Source of the DNA: DAHUYF01 sp035623985
GTDB lineage: Bacteria; Pseudomonadota; Alphaproteobacteria; ATCC43930; CGMCC-115725
Length of the DNA: 64,000 nucleotides
Direction of reading: 5' to 3'
Assembly (NCBI GenBank): GCA_035623985.1
Contig: DASPSJ010000060.1
Location: 198,928 to 262,927, forward strand
Positions 1-8,376 of this stretch are shown piece by piece; position 1 is the first letter of the stretch, and each line of letters starts with the position of its first letter. The notes below the pieces were generated by a model, which saw only the letters and a program-made list of their open reading frames with translations, ran no database searches and was not told where the DNA came from. The position numbers were made by a program, and so were the translations under genes.

Positions 1-633
1 CCGCCGCTGCCCGGCATCGAGGCCTTCGAAGGCAAGAGCGTCTTCTATCTGGTGAAGCGGCGCGAGGATTTCCGCGGGCGCCGCGTCGTCATCGCCGGCG
101 GCGGCGACAGCGCGGTCGATTGGGCGCTGGCGCTGGCCGAGGTGGCGGAGCGGGTGCTGGTGGTGCATCGCCGCGCCAAGTTCCGCGCCGCGCCGGACAG
201 CGCGGCGAAGCTCGAGCAGCTCGCGCGCGAAGGCGCGATCGAGCTGGTCATCCCCTATCAGCTCCACGCGCTCGAAGGCAGCGGCGGCGCACTCGACGCG
301 GTGGTCGTCGCCGATCTCGCGGGAAAGACGCGGCGGCTCGAGGCGGACGCGCTGCTGGCGTTCTTCGGGCTTTCGATGGCGCTCGGCCCGATCACCCGAT
401 GGGGCCTCGCGCTCGAGCACCACCACTTGGCCGTCGATCCCGCCACCTGCCAAAGCTCCGTGGCCGGCATCTTCGCCATCGGCGACGTCGCGACCTATCC
501 CGGCAAGCTCAAGCTCATCCTCTCGGGCTTCGCCGAGGCGGCGCTGGCGGCGCATGCGATCTTTCCGCTGGTGCATCCCGGTGAGGCGCTGCATTTCGAA
601 TACTCGACGACCAAGGGCGTGCCGGGGCGGTAG
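1..633 (+). CDS. Ferredoxin-NADP+ reductase (thioredoxin-reductase-like), C-terminal part
   Basis: The gene is open from the first base, so its start lies outside the window; about 210 C-terminal residues are present. The fragment has the NADP-binding loop GGGDSAVDWA, a basic patch (VVHRRAKFRA) that would bind the 2'-phosphate of NADPH, and the FAD-domain end motif FAIGDVATYPGKLKLI followed by a run of small residues. This arrangement is typical of the TrxB-like (type 2, YumC-like) ferredoxin/flavodoxin-NADP reductases. No CxxC redox pair is seen between the two halves, which argues against a true thioredoxin reductase. Such an enzyme would exchange electrons between reduced ferredoxin and NADP(H) in the cytoplasm, and the nearby 2-oxoacid oxidoreductase operon could supply reduced ferredoxin. 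That link is inference; the two are separately transcribed. Confidence 0.75.
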   Translation, partial: PPLPGIEAFEGKSVFYLVKRREDFRGRRVVIAGGGDSAVDWALALAEVAERVLVVHRRAKFRAAPDSAAKLEQLAREGAIELVIPYQLHALEGSGGALDAVVVADLAGKTRRLEADALLAFFGLSMALGPITRWGLALEHHHLAVDPATCQSSVAGIFAIGDVATYPGKLKLILSGFAEAALAAHAIFPLVHPGEALHFEYSTTKGVPGR

Positions 634-712
634 CGCCAGCGTGACGGGACAGCGGGGCCGCCGCCGTGCTAGCCTTCAGCCATAACAAATCTCATTCGGG
701 GGAGAAGCGTCT

Positions 713-1099
713 ATGTCGATCGAACTCACGCTGCTGGTCTGGTCGGTGGCGCTCGCTTTCGTGCAGGTGCTCGTCGCGGTGGCGGGCGCCAGCGGGCAGG
801 TGGATTTCGCCACGCTCGCCGGCAATCGCGAGGGCCTGCCGGCGCTCACCGGCTGGGCCGGGCGGGCGCAGCGCGCGCACCGCAACATGCTGGAGAACCT
901 GCCGCTGTTCATCGCGCTGGTGCTCGTCGCCCAGATCGCCGGCCGCACCAACGGGATGACGGCGCTGGGCGCGCAGCTTTTCTTCTGGGGACGGCTGGCG
1001 CATGCGATCATCTACGTCGCCGGCGTGCCGTGGCTGCGCACGCTGGCCTGGCTGGTGTCGGTGATCGGCCTCATCCTGATCTTCCTGCAGCTCCTGTAG
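713..1099 (+). CDS. MAPEG family membrane protein
   Basis: A 128-residue protein with four predicted membrane helices. The loop after the first helix carries the pattern around ..GRAQRAHRNMLENLPLF.., matching the MAPEG family (membrane-associated proteins in eicosanoid and glutathione metabolism), where R-x3-N-x-x-E is the conserved core. The length is normal for bacterial members. These small proteins are inner-membrane trimers; some conjugate glutathione to hydrophobic electrophiles, but most bacterial ones are uncharacterised. The ATG follows a gggga stretch about 7 bases upstream. It stands alone and converges with the substrate-binding protein gene on the other strand. Confidence 0.8.
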   Translation: MSIELTLLVWSVALAFVQVLVAVAGASGQVDFATLAGNREGLPALTGWAGRAQRAHRNMLENLPLFIALVLVAQIAGRTNGMTALGAQLFFWGRLAHAIIYVAGVPWLRTLAWLVSVIGLILIFLQLL

Positions 1100-1106
1100 C
1101 GGCCGC

Positions 1107-1127
1107 GGCGCGCCGGCGCGGCGCGCC
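1107..1127. terminator. GC-only hairpin between convergent genes
   Basis: Two copies of the self-complementary octamer GGCGCGCC (1107-1114 and 1120-1127), separated by five bases, lie between the convergent stops at 1099 and 1172. They could form a strong stem and act as a bidirectional stop. There is no T-tract, so intrinsic termination is unproven. Confidence 0.3.
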
Positions 1128-1171
1128 GAGCCCGCCCCCAAGGACGGGCGGTCGGGTCATCGGCCGCCGCG

Positions 1172-2380
1172 CTACTCCCGCTTGTCCCAGGCGGGGATGG
1201 GGTAACGCGGCTTGGTCACGAGCCTGTCGCTATAGACCGCGACCACAGTGCCATCCTGCACTTGGATGACCGTCTGCGGCAGGATGATCTGTCCCCGCTC
1301 GTCGAAGCGGATTCGCGCGAAGAGACTCGAAAAGTCGATCTTGGCGATGGCCTCGCGCACCTTTTTGGGATCAAGCGAGCCTGCCGCCTCGATCGCCTTG
1401 ACGAAGGTCTCGACATCGGCCGCCGCGGAAGCGCCATGATAATCGGGATCGTAGCCGTACTTCTCCTTGTAGAGGTGGGCGAATTGCTCGGCGTCGCCGA
1501 ACCAGTCGTCCTTGAACGCCGGCGAGGGCAGCCAGGAGGTCATGCCGAAAGCGTATTCCGCGTCCTTGCCCAGCGCCCGGCGCAGATCCGCCGTCGGCAC
1601 GCCGACGGTGAAGGAATAGAACAGCGCCGGGCTGACATCGAGGCTCTTCATCTGGCGTATGGCGTTGAGCACGTCGGGCTCCAATCCGCCCCAGAGCAAG
1701 GCATCGGGCGCCTTCGACTTGATCAAGGACAGGATGGACGAGAAATCGCTGCTGCGGGCGGCATAGAGCTGATCGACGACGATCTCCATTCCCGCCCTCT
1801 CCAGCAGCTTGCGGGTGCCCTTGGCCATCGACACGTCGAAGGCATCGTCGGCCGAGACGAGCGCGACGGTCTTCGGCTTCGGTTCGAGCTTGCCCAGCAT
1901 CTCGATCGTGCTGCCGAAGTAATCCTGCGCCGGCGGCAAGGTGCCGAAGACGTATTTGTAGCCGCGGCTGAAGATCTGGTCGGACGCGCCGCCGCCCTGC
2001 ACCATCGGCACCTCGTATTTCTCGGCGACCGAGGAATCGTCGAGCGCGTCGCTGCTGGAATAGGGACCGAGCAGGAAATTCACCTTGTCGCGGGTGACGA
2101 GCTGGACGTATTGGCGCACGCCGAGATTCGCGTCCGACTGGTTGTCGAGTATTTCGAGCGCGAGCTTGTACCGTTCGCCGCCGATCTCGACGCCGCCCTG
2201 CGCGTTGATCCGTTCGACGGCGAGCTGATAGGCGTCGCGATAATAGCGCCCGGTATTGGCCAAGCCCCCGGTGAGCTGGAGCGCGGCGCCCAGGGTGATG
2301 GTGCCGGTCTGGGCCGAGGCCGTCGGCGCAAGGCCCAGCGCCAACAGGACGGCTCCGGCCGCGGGCAGAAGCCGCCTCAT
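1172..2380 (-). CDS. ABC transporter substrate-binding protein, branched-chain amino acid type
   Basis: A 402-residue secreted protein with a clear Sec signal peptide (MRRLLPAAGAVLLALGLAPTA, cleavage near ASA-Q). The mature part is a type I periplasmic-binding fold of the Leu/Ile/Val/urea/amide family: GAALQLTGGLANTGRYYRDA near the N terminus, then INAQGGVEIGG and LLGPYSSSDAL in the first lobe. It starts one base after the stop of the flavoprotein subunit gene (TGA-T-ATG), so it is the last gene of the oxidoreductase operon. No permease or ATPase gene is nearby. The operon position suggests it captures the acid, amide or precursor that the oxidoreductase finally oxidises, for example an aromatic acid. 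That substrate is inference. Confidence 0.85.
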   Translation of the reverse strand: MRRLLPAAGAVLLALGLAPTASAQTGTITLGAALQLTGGLANTGRYYRDAYQLAVERINAQGGVEIGGERYKLALEILDNQSDANLGVRQYVQLVTRDKVNFLLGPYSSSDALDDSSVAEKYEVPMVQGGGASDQIFSRGYKYVFGTLPPAQDYFGSTIEMLGKLEPKPKTVALVSADDAFDVSMAKGTRKLLERAGMEIVVDQLYAARSSDFSSILSLIKSKAPDALLWGGLEPDVLNAIRQMKSLDVSPALFYSFTVGVPTADLRRALGKDAEYAFGMTSWLPSPAFKDDWFGDAEQFAHLYKEKYGYDPDYHGASAAADVETFVKAIEAAGSLDPKKVREAIAKIDFSSLFARIRFDERGQIILPQTVIQVQDGTVVAVYSDRLVTKPRYPIPAWDKRE

Positions 2381-2381
2381 A

Positions 2382-4007
2382 TCAGATTTCCTCGGGGATC
2401 ATGCTGATCGCGCCGCAGGGGCATTCCTGGGCGCAGATGCCGCAGCCCTTGCAGTAGTCGTAGTCGAAGCGGTAGCGCTCGCCCGGCCCGAGCTTGACGA
2501 CGGCGCTGTCGGGGCAGACGCCGTAGCAATTGTCGCATTCGAAGCAATTGCCGCAGGAAAGGCAGCGCCGCGCCTCGAAGAGCGCGTTGGTCTCGTCGAG
2601 CGCGCCCTGCACTTCGTCGAAGGTGGATTGGCGGCGGATCAAATCGAGCATCGGCCGCACCGTCTTCGGCGCATCCGAGTAATACCAGGGGTTGAGCCGC
2701 TCGAAGGTCGCGTCGGCATGCTTGGGCGCCGGCGCGTAAGTTCGGCCCCGGAGCCAGGCGTCGACGTAGCGGGCCGCCTTCTTGCCGTGGCCTGCCGCCA
2801 CGGTGACGGTGCGCTCCGACGGCACCATGTCGCCGCCGGCGAAGAGGCCGGGATGCGCCGTCATCATGTCGGGGCCGACCTTGACCACGCCGTCGACGAT
2901 CTCGAGCCCCGGCACCTTGTCGAGGAGCGAGAGGTCGACGTCCTGGCCGAGCGCGAGCACGACGGAATCCGCGGCGATGGTCTCAAGCTCGCCCGTCGGC
3001 TGGGGGAATCCCTTGTCGTCGAGCACCATTTTCTCGAGCGTGATTCCGTCGCCGCCCGCCTGCCGGATGGTCGAGAGCCATTTGATCATCACGCCTTCCT
3101 GCAGCGCTTCTTCGATCTCGAAGTCGTGCGCCGGCATCTTCTCGCGGGTCCGGCGGTAGACGATGAGCGCCTCGGTGGCGCCGAGGCGCTTGGCCGTCCG
3201 CGCCATGTCGATGGCGGTGTTGCCGCCGCCATAGACGACGACGCGCCGGCCCAGCATCGGCTTTTCCTCGCCTTCGAGGCTGCGCAGCACGGAGATCGCG
3301 TCGAGGACGCGCGCGGCGTCGCCGGCGGGAATATGCGCGCGCTTGGCGATATGCGCGCCGACGGCGAGAAAGGCGGCGTCGAAGCCGCCGCCTTCCATCG
3401 CCTCGAGGATGTTCTCGACCTTGCTGTTGAGCACGAGCTCGATGCCGAGATCGAGGATGCGGCGCACTTCCGCGTCCAGCACGTCGCGCGGCAGGCGGTA
3501 TTTGGGAATGCCGAAGCGCATCATGCCGCCGGCCAGCGGACCCGCCTCGCGGATGGTCACGCCATGGCCGAGCATCGCCAGGTGATAGGCGGCGGCAAGC
3601 CCCGAGGGGCCGGCGCCGACGATGAGCACGCGCTTGCCCGAGGCCGCCGCCGGCGCGTCGAACTTCCAGCCGCGGCGGATGGCCTCGTCGCCGAGGAAGC
3701 GCTCGACCGAATTGATGCCCACCGCCTCGTCGAGCTTGCCGCGGTTGCAGGCGCCTTCGCAGGGGTGATAGCAGACGCGGCCCATGATCGCCGGGAAGGG
3801 ATTGTCGCGCACGAGACCGCGCCAGGCCGCCTCGTATTCGCCGGACTCGGCGTGGAAAAGCCAGCCTTGGATGTTCTCGCCGGCGGGGCAGGCGTGATTG
3901 CAGGGCGGCAGGTTGTCGACATAGATGGGACGCGAGGTGCGCCAGGAGCCGGTATGGTTGGCGCGCGAGGAGCCGGGATCGAGAGTGATGGCGAAGGGCT
4001 TTTCCAT
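2382..4007 (-). CDS. NAD(P)H-binding FAD/Fe-S subunit of a 2-oxoacid oxidoreductase (GltD-like, PadH-like)
   Basis: A 541-residue protein combining a glutamate-synthase small-subunit-like flavoprotein with a ferredoxin tail. The N terminus has Cys motifs CNHACPAGENIQGW and CYHPCEGACNRGK for Fe-S binding. FAD- and NAD(P)-binding glycine loops follow (GAGPSGLAAAYH and GGGNTAIDMA), then AGGDM near residue 400. The last about 75 residues hold two clusters: CGNCFECDNCYGVCP and CKGCGICAQECPCG. The start is the ATG that overlaps the stop of the beta subunit (TGATG). In the phenylglyoxylate:NAD oxidoreductase of Aromatoleum/Azoarcus a similar 55-kDa subunit passes electrons from the TPP enzyme to NAD, with a separate small ferredoxin subunit. 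Here the ferredoxin part is fused to the flavoprotein. The physiological acceptor is inferred. Confidence 0.85.
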   Translation of the reverse strand: MEKPFAITLDPGSSRANHTGSWRTSRPIYVDNLPPCNHACPAGENIQGWLFHAESGEYEAAWRGLVRDNPFPAIMGRVCYHPCEGACNRGKLDEAVGINSVERFLGDEAIRRGWKFDAPAAASGKRVLIVGAGPSGLAAAYHLAMLGHGVTIREAGPLAGGMMRFGIPKYRLPRDVLDAEVRRILDLGIELVLNSKVENILEAMEGGGFDAAFLAVGAHIAKRAHIPAGDAARVLDAISVLRSLEGEEKPMLGRRVVVYGGGNTAIDMARTAKRLGATEALIVYRRTREKMPAHDFEIEEALQEGVMIKWLSTIRQAGGDGITLEKMVLDDKGFPQPTGELETIAADSVVLALGQDVDLSLLDKVPGLEIVDGVVKVGPDMMTAHPGLFAGGDMVPSERTVTVAAGHGKKAARYVDAWLRGRTYAPAPKHADATFERLNPWYYSDAPKTVRPMLDLIRRQSTFDEVQGALDETNALFEARRCLSCGNCFECDNCYGVCPDSAVVKLGPGERYRFDYDYCKGCGICAQECPCGAISMIPEEI

Positions 4008-5005
4008 CAGCGCGCTCCGTCGTCGAGCAGGCCGTAGCGGCGGATGTTGCGGTCGGCGATCGCCTGGATCCGCGCGATGACGTCCGGGCGCGGCGTCGGG
4101 GCGAAGAGATGCGCGAAGCGGCGCTGCGGCTTCAGATATTCCTCCACCGGCGTCTTGCGGCGGATCTTGAGGACGGCGGTGACCTCGCCGCGCTCGGCCT
4201 CGAAGACGGGAAAGATCCCGCTTTCCTTGGCGAGCCGCGCCAGCTTGATCGTGTCCTGCGCCGCGGAGCCCCAGCCCAACGGGCACGGCACGAAGACGTG
4301 GATGTATTTGGCGCCGCGGATGGCGATCGCCTTCGCCACCTTGTCCTCGAGATCGTGGAGATCGGCGACGGTGGCGGTGGCGACATAGGGAATGCCGTGG
4401 GCGACGGCGATCCACGGCAGATCCTTGCCCTGGCCGAAGACGTTGCCCGGCTCCTCGCCGACCGCCGCGGTCGTCGCGGTGCGCGCCGCCGGCGGCGTCG
4501 CCGAGGAGCGCTGCACGCCGGTGTTCATGTAGGCCTCGTTGTCGTAGCAGATGTAGAGGACGTCGTCGTTGCGCTCGAACATGCCGGAGAGGCAGCCGAA
4601 GCCGATATCGGTGGTGCCGCCGTCGCCGCCTTGCGCCACGACGCGGACGTCGCCGCGGTTCTTGACCTTCATCGCCGCGGCCATGCCGGTGGCGACCGCC
4701 GCGGCGTTGCCGAAGAGCGAATGGAGCCACGGAATTTGCCAGGAGCTCTCGGGATAGGGCGTCGAGAACACCTCGAGGCAGCCGGTGGCGTTGGCGGCGA
4801 TGAGCTGCCGGCGGGTGGCGTTCATCGCGGCGTCGATGGCGTAGCGCGCGCCCAGCGCTTCGCCGCAGCCCTGGCAGGCGCGGTGGCCGCAATTGAGCGA
4901 GTTGCTGCGCGCGCGGTCGGATTGCACGGTGCGCTGCTCCGGCTTCAGCAGCCGGTTGCCGATGGTATGGGTGCCCGTCTGATAGAATTTTATCGGTTGG
5001 TGCAT
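4007..5005 (-). CDS. 2-oxoacid:acceptor oxidoreductase, beta (TPP-binding) subunit
   Basis: A 332-residue subunit. The N-terminal third has the Cys set of the POR-family beta chain (NCGHRACQGCGEALG, and ATGC about 35 residues later) for a [4Fe-4S] cluster. The thiamine diphosphate/Mg motif GGDGGTTDIGFG leads into YDNEAYMNTGVQ, both diagnostic of pyruvate:ferredoxin-oxidoreductase-like enzymes. Together with alpha and gamma it decarboxylates a 2-oxoacid (pyruvate or an aryl-2-oxoacid) to the acyl-CoA in the cytoplasm. It follows the alpha gene by nine bases and overlaps the next gene. The set resembles PadI of phenylglyoxylate dehydrogenase as much as pyruvate synthase, so the substrate is left open. 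Confidence 0.88.
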   Translation of the reverse strand: MHQPIKFYQTGTHTIGNRLLKPEQRTVQSDRARSNSLNCGHRACQGCGEALGARYAIDAAMNATRRQLIAANATGCLEVFSTPYPESSWQIPWLHSLFGNAAAVATGMAAAMKVKNRGDVRVVAQGGDGGTTDIGFGCLSGMFERNDDVLYICYDNEAYMNTGVQRSSATPPAARTATTAAVGEEPGNVFGQGKDLPWIAVAHGIPYVATATVADLHDLEDKVAKAIAIRGAKYIHVFVPCPLGWGSAAQDTIKLARLAKESGIFPVFEAERGEVTAVLKIRRKTPVEEYLKPQRRFAHLFAPTPRPDVIARIQAIADRNIRRYGLLDDGAR

Positions 5006-5014
5006 GGGTTCCGC

Positions 5015-6271
5015 CTAGAGGATCTTGGCGCCGACGACGCCGACATTGCGCAGCACCGCCTCGGCGATGGGGCCCGAGCGGCGCACCTCTTTCTCATGCG
5101 CGAGCACCTGATCGACGATCTCCCGGTTGAGATCGAGGAAGTGGAGGCGCTCGAGCCTGCCGGCGATGGCCGCGCTCAGCGCGCGCCTCAGGCTTGCCTT
5201 GGTGATGGCGCGCCCGCCCAGGCCGGCGATGACGGTATAGCCGCGCAGATGGAGGCGCCCCGCGAGCGCCATGCGCACATCGGTGGCGACGATGCCGCCG
5301 ATGCCGATGGCGAGGCTCTTCTCGACGACGACATAGAGCCTCACCCGCGCCAGCGCGTCGCGCACCTCCTTGAGCGGGAAGGGGCGGAAGGTGGTGATGC
5401 CGAGCGCGCCGATCTTGACGCCGTCCTCGCGCATCTCGTCGACCGTGTCCTTGATGGTGCCGAGCACCGAGCCCAAGGCGATGACGGCGATGTCGGCGTC
5501 CTCCATGCGATAGGGGCGGACGAGGCCGCCGGAGTCGCGGCCGAAGACGCTCTTGAAGTCGCGCGCCAGCGCCGGAACGAGGTCGAGCGCCTGCAACTGC
5601 TTGGCATGGGCGAGGTAGCGGACCTCGGTGAAGGCCTCGGGCCCCACCATGGCGCCGATGGTGACGGGTTGCGCGGGGTCGAGCACCTGGCGCGGCTCGA
5701 AGGGGGGGAGATAGCGGTCCACCTGCTCCTGGCTGGGCAACTCGAGGCGCTCATAGGCGTGGGTGAGAATGAAGCCGTCCATGCACACCATCGCCGGCAC
5801 CGACAGCTCCTCGGCGAGCCGAAAGGCCTGGATGTGGAGATCGATCGCCTCCTGGTTGGTCTCGGCAAAGAGCTGGATCCAGCCGCAATCGCGCTGGCTC
5901 ATGCTGTCGCTGTGATCGTTCCAGATGTTGATCGGCGCGCCAATGGCGCGGTTGGCGACCGTCATGACGATCGGGAGGCCGAGGCCGGCGGCGTTGTAGA
6001 CCGCCTCGACCATGAACAGCAGCCCCTGGCTCGCCGTCGCGGTGTAGCTGCGCGCGCCCGCCGCCGAGGCGCCGATCGCCACCGACATGGCGGCGAACTC
6101 GGATTCGACGTTGACGAACTCGCAAGGCGCGAGCGCGCCGCTCTTCACCATCTCGCCGAGCGCCTCGACGATATGCGTCTGCGGCGAGATCGGATAGGCG
6201 CAGATCACCTCGGGCCGGCACAGCGCCACCGCCTCGGCGACCGCATGCGAGCCTTCGATCTGCTTAAGCAT
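5015..6271 (-). CDS. 2-oxoacid:acceptor oxidoreductase, alpha subunit
   Basis: A 418-residue alpha chain of the PFOR/OFOR superfamily. It starts with the pyrimidine-binding half (CAYPISPQTHIVE, then VNVESEFAAMSVAIGASAAG with the conserved Glu). The conserved active-site loop is NIWNDHSDSMSQRD, and the central Rossmann-like domain includes VIALGSVLGTIKDTVD and the ITTFRPFP motif. The length matches the single-domain alpha chains of four-subunit pyruvate, 2-oxoglutarate or phenylglyoxylate oxidoreductases. Its ATG lies inside the end of the gamma gene (8-base overlap), so the two are translationally coupled. Gene order gamma-alpha-beta-flavoprotein is consistent with one complex. Confidence 0.9.
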   Translation of the reverse strand: MLKQIEGSHAVAEAVALCRPEVICAYPISPQTHIVEALGEMVKSGALAPCEFVNVESEFAAMSVAIGASAAGARSYTATASQGLLFMVEAVYNAAGLGLPIVMTVANRAIGAPINIWNDHSDSMSQRDCGWIQLFAETNQEAIDLHIQAFRLAEELSVPAMVCMDGFILTHAYERLELPSQEQVDRYLPPFEPRQVLDPAQPVTIGAMVGPEAFTEVRYLAHAKQLQALDLVPALARDFKSVFGRDSGGLVRPYRMEDADIAVIALGSVLGTIKDTVDEMREDGVKIGALGITTFRPFPLKEVRDALARVRLYVVVEKSLAIGIGGIVATDVRMALAGRLHLRGYTVIAGLGGRAITKASLRRALSAAIAGRLERLHFLDLNREIVDQVLAHEKEVRRSGPIAEAVLRNVGVVGAKIL

Positions 6272-6842
6272 GGACCGCCTCCGAGCTGCGCCGCGCCGCC
6301 TCGTAGGCGGCGGTCGCGGCGGCGATGTTGCCTTGCGCCAGCGTCCCCTTGAAGCGCTGCTCGATCGCCTTCAGCACCGAGGCGAGCGAGAACACGCCGG
6401 AGATCGCGGCAAACGCGCCGAGCAAGGGCATGTTCGGCACCGGCCGGCCGAGATGCTTCACCGCAAGCTCGGTCGCCGGCACCGTGCACAGGCGCTGCAC
6501 GTGGTAGCGCGCGGCGAGCTCGGCGATGCCGAGCTCGGCGAAGCTTCGGCTGGTGTTGATGAGGACGTAGCCGTCCGCATGCAACCCCGAGAACACGTCG
6601 ACCTGATGCAGCAGGGTCGGGTCCTGGATGATCAGCGCGTCGGGCTCGAGGATCGGCTCGCGCAGCCGGATGTCCTTGTCGTCGATGCGGCAATAGGCGA
6701 CGACCGGCGCGCCGGTGCGCTCGGAGCCGAAGCTCGGAAAGGCCTGGGCGAAGCGGCCTTCGAGGAAGGCCGCGATCGACAGCATCTCGGCCGCGGTAAC
6801 CACGCCTTGCCCGCCGCGGCCATGAATGCGTATCTGGAACAT
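6264..6842 (-). CDS. 2-oxoacid:acceptor oxidoreductase, gamma subunit
   Basis: A 192-residue gamma subunit beginning MFQIRIHGRGGQGVVTAAEM, the glycine-rich signature of this family. It continues with FPSFGSERTGAPV and a conserved NMPLLGAFAA segment that contacts the CoA region. It is the first gene of a five-gene leftward operon. A likely FNR/FixK-dependent promoter lies about 95-145 bases upstream, so expression is probably raised when oxygen is low, as expected for an oxygen-sensitive ferredoxin-linked enzyme. Confidence 0.9.
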   Translation of the reverse strand: MFQIRIHGRGGQGVVTAAEMLSIAAFLEGRFAQAFPSFGSERTGAPVVAYCRIDDKDIRLREPILEPDALIIQDPTLLHQVDVFSGLHADGYVLINTSRSFAELGIAELAARYHVQRLCTVPATELAVKHLGRPVPNMPLLGAFAAISGVFSLASVLKAIEQRFKGTLAQGNIAAATAAYEAARRSSEAVHA

Positions 6843-6944
6843 GGGGCAACATCCTCCGCGGGAAGCGCGGCCGGCCGAGCCCCCTCCGGCCGCGCTCCGG
6901 CGCCGCCTCAGCCCGCGCCTCGGCGCGCCATCCGCCGGCCAACC

Positions 6945-6985
6945 ACTCTATCCGGCGCCTTCGGTCGCGCCTTGACGCAGATCAA
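6945..6985 (-). promoter_or_regulatory. FNR/FixK box and -10 for the oxidoreductase operon
   Basis: TTGACGCAGATCAA (6972-6985) fits the FNR/FixK/CRP-like consensus TTGAY-N4-RTCAA without mismatch. On the minus strand a TAGAGT hexamer (6945-6950) lies 31 bases from the box centre. That is the geometry of a class II activated promoter, with the box centred at -41.5 and no -35 needed. Transcription would begin near 6937, about 95 bases before the gamma subunit ATG. The interpretation is inferred from spacing and motif. Confidence 0.65.
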
Positions 6986-7070
6986 ATGTGGCCGCCCGCC
7001 GCCCCTGCGCCCATCCTCCCGCCGCCGAGGAAGACCAGCGCGGCCGGGGGGGTGGCGACATCTCCGCGCT

Positions 7071-7113
7071 TTGATCTGCATCAACGCGCGGAAGCCGGGA
7101 ATCCGGCTCAAAT
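7071..7113 (+). promoter_or_regulatory. FNR/FixK box and weak -10 for the rightward small gene
   Basis: TTGATCTGCATCAA (7071-7084) is a perfect FNR/FixK palindrome. A weak -10 candidate TCAAAT (7108-7113) follows at class II spacing. Predicted transcription starts near 7119, leaving a leader of about 28 bases before the ATG at 7147. The two boxes of this 304-base divergent region are 99 bp apart centre to centre, so each probably serves one direction, although both could act on either promoter. Confidence 0.6.
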
Positions 7114-7146
7114 TTCACGGACCAGGCGTCCTTGCGAGGCGGCCCC

Positions 7147-7380
7147 ATGAACTCCGACGACCTCATGCGCGAGCTGCGCAACATCGAATGGCTCATCGCC
7201 GCGCTGAGCGCGCACCCCAACGGCGACAGCGTGGATCTTCGCTGGCTGCGGGCGCAGCATAAACTCCTGTCGGCGTTGCGCGAATTTCGCGCCGCGCAGA
7301 AAGGCGAGAAGGTGGTCTCGCTCGCGGATTGGCGCTGGGGCCGCGCCGCCGCGTTCGTGGAGGCGGCAAGGGTCGCCTGA
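7147..7380 (+). CDS. Small hypothetical protein, probably oxygen-regulated
   Basis: A 77-residue protein (MNSDDLMRELRNIEWLIAAL..) with no recognised domain, no membrane helix and no Cys motif. It is predicted helical and charged. ATG 7147 was chosen because GAGG sits 7 bases upstream; a TTG at 7132 would add five residues. A perfect FNR/FixK box is centred about 69 bases upstream, and it is divergent from the 2-oxoacid oxidoreductase operon. This suggests a role in low-oxygen metabolism, but no function can be assigned. Confidence 0.55.
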   Translation: MNSDDLMRELRNIEWLIAALSAHPNGDSVDLRWLRAQHKLLSALREFRAAQKGEKVVSLADWRWGRAAAFVEAARVA

Positions 7381-7561
7381 GCCCCGCCGGGATCGTCCCT
7401 GGCGCGGCGTCGAGAGCCGGCAAGCGGGCATTCCACGCAGCAGATCGGCCGATCGGCGAAGCGGCAGCCGCCGGCGGCTCTCGCCCGCCATCCTCCTGGG
7501 CGACAGGGCAGAGGTGCGATAGGATCGGGCGCCGCCTGTCGCCGGCCGCATTGGACCCTCC

Positions 7562-8284
7562 ATGGAATTCGAACAGCTTCACTATTTGCCGCTGCCCCTG
7601 CCGTTCTTTTCGATCCTGGTGGCGGCGTTCCTGGTGCTGGTTGCCCTGCTTCAGCTCGGCGCGCTGCGCTATGCCTATATGCGCCTCGGCATCAGCTCGA
7701 CGGCCGCCCTGCTGCTGTTGCTGGGATCGCTGCTCGGCAGCTATTTCAACATTCCGGTGGCCGAGCTGCCGGGGCAGCGCGTGGTGTCGGGACAGGACGT
7801 CGCCTTCTATGGCATGCGCTACGTCGTGCCGGTCGTCGTCGCATGGCCCGGGACCATCATCGCGGTGAATGTGGGCGGCGCGCTCATTCCGGCGGCGGTG
7901 TCGCTTTATCTGCTGATCAAGCACCGCCTCTGGCTCCAAGGGGTCGTGGCGGTCGCCGGCATCGCCGTCATGTGCCATCTGCTGGCGCGTCCGACCCCCG
8001 GGCTCGGCATCGCGGTGCCGGTCTTCGTCCCCGCGATCACGACGGCCATCGTGGCGCTGCTGCTGTCGCGCCGGCACGCGGCGCCGCTCGCCTATATCGG
8101 CGGCAGCCTCGGCACGCTGATCGGCGCCGACCTGCTCAATCTCGGCAACATCCGAGGCATGGGGGCGCCGATCGCCTCCATCGGCGGGGCGGGAACCTTC
8201 GACGGAATCTTCCTGACCGCCATCCTCGCGGTGCTCTTCGCCAGCCTCACGCGGCCGCCGCGCCGCGACCGCGCCGCGGCGTAG
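7562..8284 (+). CDS. DUF1614 family membrane protein
   Basis: A 240-residue integral membrane protein with about seven hydrophobic segments. The pattern resembles the DUF1614 family: a conserved FNIPVAELPG segment after the second helix, then VNVGGALIPAAVSLYL, and a C-terminal IGADLLNLGNIRGMGAPIASIGGAGTFDGIFL. That family is widespread in bacteria and archaea, lies in the cytoplasmic membrane and has no established activity. It stands between two unrelated genes with its own intergenic region upstream (181 bases). The conserved GGA and GAGTFDG loops could form a ligand site, but this is speculation. Confidence 0.75.
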   Translation: MEFEQLHYLPLPLPFFSILVAAFLVLVALLQLGALRYAYMRLGISSTAALLLLLGSLLGSYFNIPVAELPGQRVVSGQDVAFYGMRYVVPVVVAWPGTIIAVNVGGALIPAAVSLYLLIKHRLWLQGVVAVAGIAVMCHLLARPTPGLGIAVPVFVPAITTAIVALLLSRRHAAPLAYIGGSLGTLIGADLLNLGNIRGMGAPIASIGGAGTFDGIFLTAILAVLFASLTRPPRRDRAAA

Positions 8285-8376
8285 AAGAACGGCGAGCGGG
8301 CAGCGTATTTGACCGCGCGGGGAAAGCGGCATAGCCTTTTCGCCGATCGCCGGCGCAAGCGGCGAAGGAGGAGAGC

